The position numbers were made by a program, and so were the translations under genes. Shown in pieces: positions 26,576 to 37,210 of a stretch of DNA of 64,000 bases (the first letter of the stretch is position 1; every line of letters starts with the position of its first letter). Source of the stretch: Heliopora coerulea. Lineage: Eukaryota > Cnidaria > Anthozoa > Scleralcyonacea > Helioporidae. The stretch lies in NCBI GenBank assembly GCA_030142905.1, contig JASJOG010000007.1, positions 811,001 through 875,000 of the forward strand. The letters are read 5' to 3'. The notes below the pieces were generated by a model, which ran no database searches, had not been told where the DNA came from, and was given only the letters and a program-made list of their open reading frames with translations.

Positions 26576-26612
26576 ACAAACACACACACACAAACACACA
26601 CACACACACACA

Positions 26613-26673
<61 letters not shown>

Positions 26674-29600
26674 ATCGTAAATGTTTTAATTTTCACTTCA
26701 GTTCGGTGGCGGAACAGCTGAAAAAAGGCAAAGCCGTGGAAGCAGAATCCTTCTCCTCCGTCACGATTTATTTCAGTGATATTGTCTCTTTCACAGAACT
26801 GTGCGCAGAGAGTACCCCGTTGCAGGTTTGCACATGTTTCATGTTATTATTATTATTATTATTATCTGGCAATGGTTCAAAGAATTGGTCGAATCTATCA
26901 AATTTATTATATTTATTTTTCCATTTCCTAGGTTGTAAATTTGCTGAACGACCTCTATACATTGTTCGATGAAATCATCAGAGAATTTGATGTATATAAA
27001 GTAAGGGATTTGAATGTACTTTTGATGAAATTGTGTGGATTAAAACTACCGGACGATTGGCCAGTAGATCGCTCGCTAGACATTTTTTTAATTGTTTTGA
27101 AAGCATTGCCAAGTCGTCTTATTCTATTACTAGCTCTACGCTCATGTGCTCATTTTAGTCGCTTGTCGTGGCTCTAATATCTTGGTGGTATTACAGATTG
27201 ATCGAACGAGGCCGAGTAAACTTTCTAATTATTTTGTATGATAATCAAATGTAGCTCACCAAAGTTTTTTTACCTCCAGAACTTAGCCTTATTTGATAAA
27301 TCTCCACTGACAGCCTGCTACTTAAAGAGAACTTTTCTAATTTAACAAAAAAACTTGCCCACACTCTCAAGGTGGAGACTATTGGCGATGCTTACATGGT
27401 GGTCTCTGGCCTACCTCAAAGAAATAACAACCTTCATGCGTCTGAGATTTGTTGCATGGCCATCCGAATTCGTGACTCGGTACTGGATTTTAAAATCAGA
27501 CATAAGCCGAATTACAAGTTGAAGCTTAGGATTGGAATCCATTCCGGTAAGTTTGATAGCATACATCATCATAACCATTTCAAGGCACCGGCAAAAATCG
27601 CGACTTACTATTTAATTAAGAAATACCAAATTAATTTCCGTGTCTGGATACTGTGATTGTAACATGCGGGATGTTGTGAGATTTGAGAAAAACGTAAAAC
27701 AGCGACGGATAAAATGCTGTTAACTTCACTAACACATTGATGAAGTGAGCAATTCTCAAAAAAAGTCCACCTGCTAATCAAAGACAAGCTTAAGAAGCTC
27801 GACACCCACCACTGATCAATCAAGACTGTGTGATCAGCAAACCTCCAGACGCTTGTACGTCGTGAAGGAAAAAATACACCAGCGAGTGTTAGTAGCTATT
27901 CGAAAGTCCAGTACCATACGAAGTATTAGGATAACGGTATTCAAACATGCAAAAACCATGGCATATTCCTTTTATAAAATACTAAGACTGAATATGAAGC
28001 ACAAATTTTAGTACACTTTTGGCGGGAAACTTTCCGTGTTTCAACACGGATATGAAGTAACCAGAGCTGGCGTATGGTACACGTTATTTAGTAAACCGCT
28101 ATCCTTTGCTAAAAATAAACGTTTCGTGGCTGAAATATAAGAGAACAGGGTTTGGTACAGTACAATTGGTGTAATCAGGGTATTCGGGTATTAGGCATAA
28201 AAATACGAAAAAGTAATACGACTGTTGACCGCATGACAAACGAGATACTTTCATAGATATTTAATATAAAATACCTCAATATTTCAGGCCCTGTAGTAGC
28301 TGGTGTTGTTGGTCGAACTATGCCAAGATACTGCCTGTTTGGAGACACGGTTAACACAGCTTCACGACTGGAGTCAAGCGGCGAAGGTAAGGTATTTAAA
28401 GATAAACTTCAGAAAGGTCGTTTCAGATCATTAACCAACTGTTGAAAACGTCGGTAATTACTGACGACTTGAAAATTATTTCCAAATTGTCAGATGAAGT
28501 CCGTGGTATGTTTCTTTTATTGATCTACTTTCAATAGTGCCCAATTTTTCCTAAATTTGTCAATCGAATGACTTCTAATAGAAATAAAGAACAACTGTTT
28601 CACGTCTTTTTACCTTGAAGTTCATACATTTTGAGTACAAGAGTATCCAATCTTGCTGTCATTAAGTTCAAGCGTGGACGGTATACTTTAAATGAACGTC
28701 TGTCGACATAAGCTAAAGATTTCTCGTTAGAGACATGGGAGGACACTTCCCTGAAGTATTTTGAGTGTTTTAGGATCCCAAGCAAGGCGTAAGACAAGCT
28801 GCCATATTTGTATGTCTTTCGACGCCACACTTGATCTCATAGGCGCGGTATAGCATTTCTGTGCGCTGAGGACACATTTAGTGAGTTCACACTCAGTTGC
28901 GCTTACTGTCAATTGATTAGTTTTCACTTACTTTCTGCAGCTCTCAGCATCCACATTAGTGGTCCTACGAAAGATATTTTAGACGAGTTAGGAGGGTTCT
29001 CCACTGAGGCCAGAGGAGAGATCAGCTTGAAGGTAAGGAAGGGCTATATTCTATAAAACTGTTAAGCCGATTATTGTCATCACGAATTTTTTTGTTACGT
29101 ATGCTTTCACTTTTAAAAAATAAATAAATAAATAAATAAATTTAAAAAAAAGAAATTCGCGGCATCATTTCAATCCTTTCGCTTTAGTTTGAATAAAAAG
29201 CAACGGAGAAAACTTACTTATGAAGGGGGCGTGGTGCTTACCCCTTTGGTTAAGCCCCCCTATTGGGGACGTTAACCCCTGCGTCGGGGAATTCCTGGTG
29301 CAACCCCAACTCCAAGAGTCTTCCTATGGCTCCCAAGAGTTTCCCCAGAGTAAAATGGTGGACTGAAGGGAGTTAATTTTACCTGTTCGGATCATTCATC
29401 GAAACGTAACCGTTTGGTGTGCTTTATCCCATAGGGTAAAGGCTCCCTGTTAACGTATTGGTTACTGCAAGCAGACGCGAATGTTCCTAGGTCTCCTCAC
29501 CGTGAAATGAACCTTCCAGAACATCTGGGACCCAAACATCCTGGCCCGGCTGGGCTCTCAATTAAGGAGTTCCACAATTCCACGATTTCCCTCCGTGGCT

Positions 29601-29728
29601 CATTGCGTGGTTCTTTCCGGAATTCACCAACCGTTTGTCGGAACGGTGGTCTCTCTCATGAGTCACCGGTGATGGTCCATCGGAAAAAACAAGAAGACGA
29701 ACTGCTACTCAACGGGATGCACTCATGA
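12278..29728 (+). CDS. Receptor guanylate cyclase (natriuretic peptide receptor type), copy 1
   Basis: Predicted single-pass plasma-membrane receptor converting GTP to cGMP when its ectodomain binds ligand. My splicing gives 22 exons, all GT-AG and phase-compatible: 12278-12655, 14169-14475, 14900-15273, 15920-16052, 16809-16943, 17522-17698, 18140-18215, 19230-19335, 20919-21002, 21856-21933, 22421-22525, 23019-23090, 23927-24092, 24981-25130, 25377-25560, 26070-26210, 26702-26825, 26932-27000, 27372-27546, 28288-28386, 28941-29032, 29435-29728. The sum is 3519 nt, about 1172 aa, in the normal size range. The start is the first ATG after an in-frame TGA at 12,245. Domain order: signal peptide, ANF-receptor ectodomain (to about residue 500), membrane helix, kinase-homology domain (about 563-840), coiled coil, cyclase (about 890-1075), tail. 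Weakest splice sites are the donors of exon 6 (GTACGT) and exon 9 (GTGTCT). No frame breaks seen. Ligand and orthology are unknown. Confidence 0.93.
12770..13335. repeat. Dispersed repeat with GGGT-ACCC palindromes in intron 1
   Basis: Several short palindromic motifs (GGGTCACCCT, GGGTAACCC, AGGGTGAATCT) recur from 12,775 to 13,310. The same block is in intron 1 of the second gene (57,535-58,075). No ORF here looks coding, because exon 1 joins exon 2 in phase without it. Confidence 0.35.
13620..13832 (+). repeat. Interstitial telomere-like array in intron 1, copy 1
   Basis: Degenerate TTAGGG/TCAGGG array with a strong 12-base period (GGGTTAGGGTCA) between about 13,700 and 13,805. The duplicate at 58,380-58,565 has fewer units. 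TTAGGG is the cnidarian telomere repeat. Confidence 0.7.
14740..14860 (+). repeat. Fragment of the GAAACGTCAGTCAC repeat in intron 2
   Basis: Matches one arm of the 8580-8795 fold-back: GTCGAAACGTCAGTCACC, CAACAGTCTTTCTCAAGACT, then TTCAAACCATTTGCTTC. The hammerhead 5' core is decayed. It is present in both cyclase copies (59,485-59,605). Confidence 0.55.
16080..16200 (+). repeat. CATGGAAA-type dispersed repeat in intron 4
   Basis: Several spaced copies of GTCATGGAAA and CCTGGAAA. The same family recurs at 60,830-60,930 and 61,160-61,215. Confidence 0.45.
16515..16735 (+). repeat. Dispersed repeat, intron 4 of copy 1 (holds an empty TTAA site)
   Basis: The block from GCAACCAGGAATTTC through GTGGCTTTCGGAAATGAG to AAAAGGGCTAGGGTTGCGAC recurs inverted at about 31,310-31,480 and twice at 62,670-63,985. 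TTAA at 16,597-16,600 is the unoccupied site of the 944-bp element found in copy 2. It ends in a (CA)n run. Confidence 0.55.
17790..18025. repeat. TGACAC/TGACAG minisatellite in intron 6
   Basis: Irregular six-base repeats of ACTGAC. The minus-strand open frames over it are repeat artefacts. Confidence 0.8.
18140..19335 (+). CDS. Membrane helix and juxtamembrane exons 7-8
   Basis: Exon 7 (18140-18215) encodes [18 protein letters not shown], a single hydrophobic helix of about 20 residues, followed by NIYR. Exon 8 (19230-19335) encodes the basic juxtamembrane stretch [15 protein letters not shown], matching the position and style of receptor cyclase juxtamembrane regions. The side with basic residues faces the cytoplasm. 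Confidence 0.88.
18648..18995 (+). repeat. GATGGTGAT minisatellite in intron 7
   Basis: Imperfect trinucleotide-based repeats (GATGGTGATGACGATGACTG and variants). The 143-codon open frame over it is low complexity and is not coding. Confidence 0.8.
20047..20118 (-). repeat. tRNA-derived SINE in intron 8
   Basis: On the minus strand it reads GGTAGCTCAACAGATAG (A box) and GTGGACTCGATTCTTG (B-box-like). The anticodon region and stems are degenerate. Confidence 0.5.
20919..25560 (+). CDS. Kinase-homology domain exons 9-15
   Basis: Seven exons encode a protein-kinase-like fold that regulates the cyclase. The conserved Lys is present ([12 protein letters not shown]) and so are [17 protein letters not shown] and [13 protein letters not shown]. 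The glycine loop is absent, the catalytic HRD is HGN ([10 protein letters not shown]) and DFG is DYG ([10 protein letters not shown]), so it is a pseudokinase as usual for receptor cyclases. These replacements are seen directly in the sequence. Confidence 0.9.
22260..22390. repeat. AT/TATATG microsatellite in intron 10
   Basis: Two tandem copies of a unit of about 50 bases (ATGTATGTTATATATGTATA with a CTGTCTTGT spacer) followed by a pure (AT)n run just upstream of exon 11. Confidence 0.85.
22683..22797 (-). repeat. Repeat with hammerhead-like core, intron 11
   Basis: Single, unpalindromic copy of the 8580-8795 family. The minus strand gives TGACT, CTGAAGA, a hairpin with GAC/GTC and GCC/GGC pairs, GAAA, CG, UC, AGTCA at 22,749-22,795. 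It ends in ACATGTCACACT. Confidence 0.55.
23220..23462. mobile_element. MITE with telomere-like core, intron 12
   Basis: Terminal inverted repeats of over 20 bases (TACCGTGAGAGCCTG with a near-perfect mirror) continue inward as further matching arms (TTCAACATGTCCTCT and AGAGGACATGTTGAA). The centre holds CCCTAACCCTAACCCTAA in both orientations. It is a small non-autonomous element that carries telomere-type repeats as its interior. Confidence 0.65.
23690..23815. repeat. Two-copy tandem repeat, about 65 bases
   Basis: GCTGCTTTACTGACGGCGTG and GCTGCTTAACTGACGGCCTG begin two diverged units that each end CTTTAGGCACATTGTC or a close variant. No function is evident. Confidence 0.55.
25774..25862 (-). 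repeat. 27-bp tandem repeat plus hammerhead-like hairpin, intron 15
   Basis: GTAACTAATATTTAATAGTA... occurs twice in tandem and leads on the plus strand into ACGTTTCGTTGTTACATCAC. On the minus strand this is CTGAAGA, a GTTGT/ACAAC hairpin, then GAAACGTTA (25,826-25,858), matching the hammerhead-like layout of the other Penelope-type repeats in this window. Confidence 0.5.
26070..29032 (+). CDS. Coiled-coil linker and guanylate cyclase domain, exons 16-21
   Basis: Exon 16 encodes the signalling helix ([27 protein letters not shown]) that couples the kinase-homology domain to cyclase dimers. Exons 17-21 encode the class III cyclase: metal-binding Asp in [23 protein letters not shown] block read here as [29 protein letters not shown], and [17 protein letters not shown]. 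The Glu of VETIGD and the Cys of RYCLFGD are the residues known to select guanine, so GTP rather than ATP is the predicted substrate. Both metal Asp and the TASRLES block are intact, so the enzyme should be active. Confidence 0.92.
26225..26278. repeat. (AT)n microsatellite in intron 16
   Basis: Pure AT alternation directly after the exon 16 donor. Confidence 0.9.
26505..26672. repeat. (CA)n and (TA)n compound microsatellite in intron 16
   Basis: About 90 bases of CA dinucleotides followed by TA dinucleotides, ending 30 bases before exon 17. The His/Thr and Val/Cys open frames are artefacts. Confidence 0.9.
29435..29728 (+). CDS. C-terminal tail exon 22 of cyclase copy 1
   Basis: The final exon finishes the cyclase domain ([12 protein letters not shown]) and adds about 80 residues rich in Ser, His, Pro and Arg with an internal repeat ([12 protein letters not shown]), ending [10 protein letters not shown] and a TGA at 29,726-29,728. 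The tail has no domain I recognise. Its basic/Ser-rich repeat could be a phosphorylation or docking region; that is inference. Confidence 0.85.
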   Translation, partial: GKGSLLTYWLLQADANVPRSPHREMNLPEHLGPKHPGPAGLSIKEFHNSTISLRGSLRGSFRNSPTVCRNGGLSHESPVMVHRKKQEDELLLNGMHS

Positions 29729-32700
29729 TTTTATCGGCCTGCTCATGTTTATATATACATGTACATACCTACAATTAGACACGGACACGCAACATAAAGG
29801 ACAATTGTAGCAGAACTCACTCTGTCACCTGAAGATCACCGACAAGCGTGAAACTCAGAGTTGTGACAATAACATTTTAAGCTAATACGTATATATGTAC
29901 GTACATACATACTCGATTTTGTCGACAGCACGTCAGACGTTGTCGTAAACTCTCCGAAAGTTGTCCGAAGACGGTAAAGATCACAATGAGGGCGCCCATA
30001 TTTTCCTTCCTGAATGACACTAAAAGTATGCCGTCATCAAGCTGTGGATAAATTGTGCTTGGTTAGCACCACTGAATGTTACTACTCTTATCTATATAAA
30101 TTTCCGCAGAAAAATTATGTAATTGTAAAGTAAAAGAATCGTAGCCCAATATTGTCTATTTTAGGGTAAGCTATTCGCTGACTACTGTTGTGTACGTTTG
30201 AAGACCGTGTGTCCCTTCCAACGCAGCGTGCTGAAACGTAGCGGAGGTTACCCAAGGCGCATGCGCATTGCTCGAATGATAAAGTATCTTGACTACTGCT
30301 TGTGATGGTCAAAACACTCCACTTCATGTTCCTGGCAAGTGTGCATGCTCAACGATGTGCTCCAATGTTTTCCATACGTAACGTGTGAAGTGGATGACGG
30401 TCTTGAATGAATGAATGATTTATTTAATGTCGATAAAAAAATCTCGTGATTCTTTCCACGATACATTCAAAAAGTCGATATCTTGAGGTTCGTGACGGGT
30501 ATATGAAAAATTAGCAGTTTCCACCATTTGAAACTACATTTTGATGCTTTCCTGTGTCCTCTGTTTTTCTTTTTGGTCGTATTTCTTCATCGACATTTAT
30601 TTCTTAGTATCTCTTCCGATGTTATTACTTGGTGTAAAAACAGGTTGACAGGAAATATTTAGCCATCAAGTCTTATTTCTACGGAGCGGGATTTTTCCTA
30701 GCGTTGACCCCTCCTGTCTTTTCCACGTAGCTTCACCTGGGAGCTCGGATGACCGGAAGAAAATTCGCTCGCAAGGAGAATTCCGCTTATTGGAATCAAG
30801 GCTTCGCCGTATAATCCGCCTTTCGGCAAAAAATTCTGGCACTAAGCTTGCTGAGAACATGCGATATCTTGATAAACAGGGACACTTTGACGCCAGACAG
30901 AATTTCAGTCAGTTTATTGTATAATGTCTCGTGGGTTAACTGGCGTCCGCTGACCAGACGGTATGCAACAGTCGTTGGCTGTGTTTGCACCCGATCAGTA
31001 GACATGCAACTAAAATGTAAATTCGTAGACAAAAATGTAGTTACTTTAAGGCGAAATTTCCCGAGTGGTACGTTATTTTTAGCTCGTATTTTTTGCCAGG
31101 ATAAAAACTTTGAGAAAATGTCGCTTATGTGTGCAAAAAATTGCGTCAGATGGAACAAGCAGCCTCCCAACTATTTGGGAGTGGAAATGGTGCCATTGGG
31201 GCTCGCCAACTTCACCGTTTTTACCCGCGAAGTAGCTGGTTGGCACAAAGAAACCTCTGGAAAATGTCTTTTAAAGGGCGTAGCGAAAGGAGGGGTTTAG
31301 GGGTGACGAGCCCTGCCGTTTTGGTGGGAAATGTTATATGTGTACCCTTTTAGTGACAGCTTTTTGCTTTCACTTCCCAAAGCCACAGAGATCTACTTCA
31401 CCAGAAATGATCAAAATCACACCGACGGTGCCTTGATACTATCACCCGACCCCTGCCCCTCGAAATTCCTGGTTGCGACCCGCTTATGGTCTTGATATTC
31501 TGACACTGGGGGCTGAGCATTTCAACGTTTTAGCATATTTAGTTTACTGGATAAATAACTGAGTTGTAAAATCACGATAACCTACCGTTAATCTGTCAAC
31601 GATCACAGAAAAGTCATGGCTTGCCACATATCAAATAGAACCATTTACCGTAAGTGCTCTACTAAAGCTACCGACGTGTTTAGTAACTTCTTTTTACGAC
31701 GATTTATTGAATACATAACGTGAATTAGAGGCGTCCTTACATTCTATCCGGAAAATTGAAAAACAAAACGGGCTAATTGTGGATTATTCTTTACACACCT
31801 TTGTAGCTGCTGCTTAACTTTGTTCACGCCACAGTAATCATCTGGGGTAATTAACCGTTTATAGTACAAAACAAAACAAAATCCGGAAATAAACATCTTA
31901 TTAACGCGAGATTCGAGTAAATATCAAGACAAAAACAAACTACTGTTTCTTGTGACTCCAAATGATACCCGAGTAAATGACCGTCTGCAATCATTCCGGT
32001 ATCCGAATTGTGTAAAACCGGGTTTAAAAACTCCGTTATAATACGAGTAATTCAAGCGAGTTAAGCTTGTTAAGGCGGGCGTTCGTTGGATCAATGGGAA
32101 TTAATTACACCGTAACAGTTGAAGTTGTTTACTATAAAACAAAAACCAATTTGACTTGGACCATCTAGAGTGAGCTGTGGTGACTCCATAATGTAGGATA
32201 TAACAGACATTAGTCGTCTGCCTTCCGTGGTCATTGTCCGCGTAATGTTTCAAAAGAATTACAGACGAACAGGATTGCCAGACACATGGATGGACTGGAA
32301 ACCAGACAGGTCGACAGACACACTGACATACTTGCAGACAGACAGACCTAGACACGTTTCACGTTTTACTCGGACGAAACGTCATTATCTCCTCTCTTAA
32401 GTTGTAGCTGTTGGTTTTTGTTCAACCGAGTCACCTACCAGTTTTCCGTGGTGTAATTCTCCCAAACACGACGTAAATCTTGCGTAGCAGGGTCTACTAA
32501 CCCGGGATAACTTATCGGGTCTGTTCTGGAGAGAGAGAACCGAGTTATCCATTTTCTGAGCAAACAAACTTTAATTTTATGCATCAAATCGCGTGTTGTC
32601 CACCTTATAGTCCCATTTGGGAGACAAAATTTGAGTTCGTTTGTTCAAAACATGAATACCCGCTATTCACTCTCGGGTACTTGATTGATAAGCTTTCCTG

Positions 32701-32798
32701 GCCTCTTACAACTGACCCCTGGTAATTCGGAATTCACTTAAATCACCACTCTAACCTTAATTTGCTCTATTTTTGTTCACATGACTTCATACATGCAG
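29729..32798. other. Intergenic: no gene recognised
   Basis: Between the cyclase stop and the first iRhom exon I searched for the missing iRhom N-terminal half (first membrane segment and its FFTYW and NFWIGP blocks) and did not see it. Open frames at 30,848-31,300 (+) and 30,796-31,170 (-) overlap in antisense with no signature, and the right part runs into a dispersed repeat. An AATAAA lies near 31,890 but cannot be tied to a transcript. Confidence 0.5.
31310..31480 (-). repeat. Inverted copy of the intron 4 dispersed repeat
   Basis: Reverse complement of the block at 16,515-16,700 (for example CCCGACCCCTGCCCCTCGAA against the plus-strand GCAGGGGTCGG). It shows the family is dispersed, not specific to the cyclase introns. 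Confidence 0.55.
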
Positions 32799-33897
32799 CA
32801 TGCACTTATTCAATTGGGAGCAAAATATGCACCGTGTATGAGAAAGGACAAAGAACTTATGAGATATTTGGAGGAAGAACGTAGAGTTGAGGCTGAAACG
32901 GGTTGCTGTATTGGCACAGATCAAAATGGATGTATTCAAACTTCTCGTGAAGACTGTAAGGTACCGTGTAGCAAGGCTGTCAAACTTACCAACTCGTAAA
33001 CTTACCATTGATAAAATTTAATTCATAACCAGGGCCAAAGAAAATCAACACGGTTTTGGAGAGTTTTAAGTCGGATAAAAACTTTACATATATTTGATCA
33101 ATTTTCGACTCAATTTTATCTCGCACAAGGGATTCGTTTGAGAACATAGCTCAAACACTCTCAAAGGGCTCGTCCAACGATTTCAAGACAACAACGCGAA
33201 TCTCGTTAAAAATATTTGGCTTCGCCTAGTTGAGTTTTTTTCCCGACTACTTTTCTGGGTTTTGGAGGAAAAACTGTGACTGGTTCTTTGACTTCTGTTA
33301 CGTCAAAATGTTCTTAGATAGAGGCTAAAATATCCAATTAGTTTGCATTGTAGCCGAATTTAAAGTAGTTTCTTGGAGTAGTAAAAACTGTACATTGGAT
33401 GTTGTTGTGTGGTAACTCATATGATCGAACTTTGGAAACTGGTGCAGAGGTCTTCAGGTAGATGACCCTGCAAGATGGATGGCCTGAAAGAATTTTAAAC
33501 TAGATCTGATCGTGTTCATAATTTTTCCGTTTCTTTTTCTAGAAAACGTTCTCAACTTTACAAAAATACACTACAGGCAATAAATCAAGAGCTGTCTGTG
33601 GGCAGGATCCCGAGTAAGTTATTAAATATGAGTCTTTTAACGATCAATTGTTGAATAGATTTTTATGGTGTTCAGTAACTTTACATTTTACTCCTTAACT
33701 TGAAGTATGACTTTAGTTAACAACCTTTGATATTCTTGTAAAGCACCGAATGAAGAAGACGAAAACTTAACCCTTCAACAACCTTGCTTGATGTTCAGTT
33801 GGTTTGAACGTTTAGGATGAAGTATGATATGAGTCGATAATCACAGCGAATATTTCCTGATCAACTTACACAGCTAAAGTGAACTAGAAAAGTTCAC

Positions 33898-33972
33898 TTC
33901 AGCAGGATTCGAACTTGCATCTTTTGGTTACCGCACCGCTGCTCTACCAGTTGAGCTATCGAGTCAACTTGG
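33898..33972 (-). repeat. tRNA-derived SINE between iRhom exons 2 and 3
   Basis: The minus strand reads CGATAGCTCAACTGGTAGAGC (A box and D arm; shown in part) and CAAGTTCGAATCCTGC (B box). The boxes are good, but the tail shows an inverted AGTGAACTNGAAAAGTTCACT element and the acceptor does not pair, so it is SINE-like. Confidence 0.55.
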
Positions 33973-36900
33973 ATCAGGCTTGTTTAATTTTAAGCGCACC
34001 AGAGATTCTCGTGACAACTTAATGCTGGATATCCGTGAGGATGTGCATCGTTTCGATTCTATTTCAGAATCACCCTCAGGGTAACACAAAGAGAAGACTT
34101 CATGATCATATTACCTTGAGGATGATTATGAAATAAACCCTCGCTACAGTTTGATGTTCTTCTAAAATCTAGAACCTATAGGACAAAAACTTACCTTTTT
34201 AATAAATTTGCGAGATGTATCTTAGTTTTTCATATTGTATTTCACGCGGAGAATGACGTGAACTCATGAGCTGTGGTGAACCAAACGAAAAACTTTTCAA
34301 CAATTTATGTTGTTCTAAGAGTTTTCATTTTCTTTTTCCACATGATAGTCATATATGATAAGAGAACTCAGTTTGATTTTCTATGAATTCCTGCATCATT
34401 GTTGGTAAAACTTCGTTGTTTAAGGGTCCATTTTGACGATATTATTGTCGTACATGATCGTTCATTTTGATGTATCCAATTGACTTATTGGAGTTTTCCT
34501 GACATCTTGCTACATTAGTGAGCGAATCGAATGCAGGACGTCTGTCTTTGAGACAAAATTACATAACCCAGGAGGAACAATTGTATTCGACAATTGTATC
34601 GTGTCATGGACACAGATTTCTTCATCAAACATATCCCAATGAGGTCTTCACTTAATTTTGTTTTATTTTTTACAGTGCATGTATAAACCCACCATCAGTC
34701 GAACCGAACAAATGGCCCCCATACAAAATTACTGAGTGGCCAGTAAGTGAACATAGCCAAGCTTCTTCAGCTTTACAACAGTATAAATTATATACTACCC
34801 TATATATATTACTCTTGTTAAATAAAGATTATTATCATGACTATTCATACCTTTCCCATACGATTTCCTTATGAATTATTAATGTATTTGAATATGTAGA
34901 AAACGTTGTTCAATGTCATTTTTGTTTGTTGTGAAAAGCAAGATGTCGCATGGCGACAGTAAATCGTCAGTCCTCGCAATCGCAGTTGAAGCATGGACAT
35001 GTCGCCTTGATATCTTGTGCACCACAAATTAGTGAAAGTAGAGAATAAATTAATAAGCAAGCAACCAAACAAACGCACACATGCATAAACAACTAGCACT
35101 TAAACAAAGGACAAACAGGGAACTAAAAAACCTGAACGAAAGTTGTATGACAAAATTCTCATGACTGTTGTAAACTCTGTTTTTTCTTTACCTCCAAAGA
35201 TCTGCAAGGAGATCACGAAAGTAACGACGGTGGACGCATCTCCTCATTTGAATTGCACAATTACCGGACGCCCGTATTGTATCGGTGACCAGTTTTTAAA
35301 AAGGGGTGTATTGCGACGAAGCTACTCTTTGTTCTCAGGTAAAATATGATCGCATGTGCAGACGATGGCTCCTGATTATTTCGACAAGTTGAACTAGGTT
35401 TAAGTCTGGAGATTGTGGTAGCTGTGGTGTGAGTTTAGGTCGAAATCAGAGTCAAAGTTAGAGGTTAAGTCATGCTCTCTTCAGACAATAGTATCAACCA
35501 TGGAATGCTGCGTAGGCAGTTGTAAATCAACGTGGAAAAAAGTTTTAACGTAGTGCTGTGACCAAAAATCCAAAGAGTAAGGTACTTCAGTGACTCTGAC
35601 GAAGAGTTTCCCCTGGAGACGACGTAAGTGCATTGTTCTGTCGTGTCTTGACGGAGCAGTACCTTTACACTTTTTCCACGTCTGTCTAGACAAGGTATCC
35701 AGGTGCAGTGGCCCGGACACTGGGACCAAAGTGAACGCGTGTTTGTCATTTTTTCTTGATGTACGAATGTCTGTTCCCGCACACGGTTACCTTGCATCGA
35801 CATAGGCAGCCTGCACATGATTTCATCGAAATTGTGCAGTGAACGTGACCAAATGCTAGGAAAGAGAGAGATTCAGAAGTCCCGTGGTCTAGAGCATTGT
35901 CGAAACTGAGCTACAAACATTAGAATTTCCGAACAAGAACGGATCTGAAGGAGTGTGAGCCTCATTGTGAGTGTGAATCATAACAAGAGCTTCATCTCCA
36001 AACTAATGACATCTCTTCCCTCAGTTCTAGTCTTATACTACGCCAATCCCAGTGGCCGACGCCCACTTTGCCTCGTAAGGACGTTAGGGTTTAAAAACTG
36101 CTATCACTAGTCGTATGCGAGGTCGAGATAAGTTTGTAGCCAGAACTGGGCTTGAATCTGGAGTTGGATCATGAACATAGCCAAGATGTAACTGTCATGT
36201 GCCCACGGCTAGGGCACAGCTTTCAACTTGTTTAATGGTTGTAATGTTAAGTGTGCCATAAAGCAACATCTCACCTACAATTTTGCTTGCTTCCGATAAT
36301 TCTGGCGGCTAGTTTTACCATTGGCTGCATTGGTGGACAATATGGTGTAGCGTATCAATCGAAGTAATTCTGTTTCAGGCAAAAAGTCCGATTGCATATT
36401 AATGTATGTACTGTTTTGAAATCTTTCCCGTTTCTTTCGACCACAGTTTAAAAGAAATGTTTTTGACCATCTGGCCACATCTGCTTGCAATATTTCATGC
36501 TAGCACACGCGCGTATCACGCGGGCCTAGGCCCGGTAGGCCCGTATGTTGCTAGGCCACTGATTGGGACAGGAATTGAGGCTGAGTGGACGAACAAGTTA
36601 AAGACGTGAAACAAGAGCTGGTTTATTAAGACTGATGGTGCTAGTGAAATTTCATATTCTAGTATTTGTCAGGATTTTGTATGTAGTTTTATGTCAAGAG
36701 ATTAGGTTTGGAGTCAGATGTGAGGGATTAGGTTTGGAGATTAGAGTCAGAATCGAAGTCTGTTCACCTCTTTCTTTATTGTTTTCTTTTAAAAGGTCGA
36801 TTGTCTTGGAGCCACGTGCGGTCTCCTACCTTTCCTTAACCCAGAAAGTCCCGATCAGATTTATCGATTGTGGTTGTCACTTTTTCTACACGCAGGGTGA

Positions 36901-37059
36901 GAGTCTTTAATAATCTTACTCACTTACGGTGTTGGTATGTCGGTGTTCTGAGAAATAATCTCGTAAATATGTGAGTTATTTTGCAATGGAGTTCTTTTTC
37001 TTTCGCAGTGTTCATATAAAATTTAATAAACGGCGAGTTCTGCAACATACATTTATTTA

Positions 37060-37210
37060 ATGTTTTTTGTTATTTTCCTCGTTCTCATTCCACTTCTTGT
37101 TCTTTTTCTTCCTCTTCTTCTTCTTATCTTTCTTACTTCTCTTCTTATCCTTTTCTTCTCCAATTTTCGGCCCTCTTTTGCTTCTTCCTCCTCTTCTACT
37201 TTTATTGTTT
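37060..37210 (+). repeat. Pyrimidine-rich CTT tract in an iRhom intron
   Basis: Runs of TTCTTCTTC and CTTCTTCC upstream of exon 6. Leucine/phenylalanine-rich open frames here are artefacts. Confidence 0.75.

Noticed and set aside
26442..26721. Open frames of about 80 codons on both strands in intron 16
   Set aside because: (CA)n and (TA)n repeats; the neighbouring exon 17 explains the real coding sequence.
30848..31300. 150-codon plus-strand open frame with a 124-codon antisense frame
   Set aside because: No motif or splice context; the right end leads into a dispersed repeat family seen inverted at 16,515.
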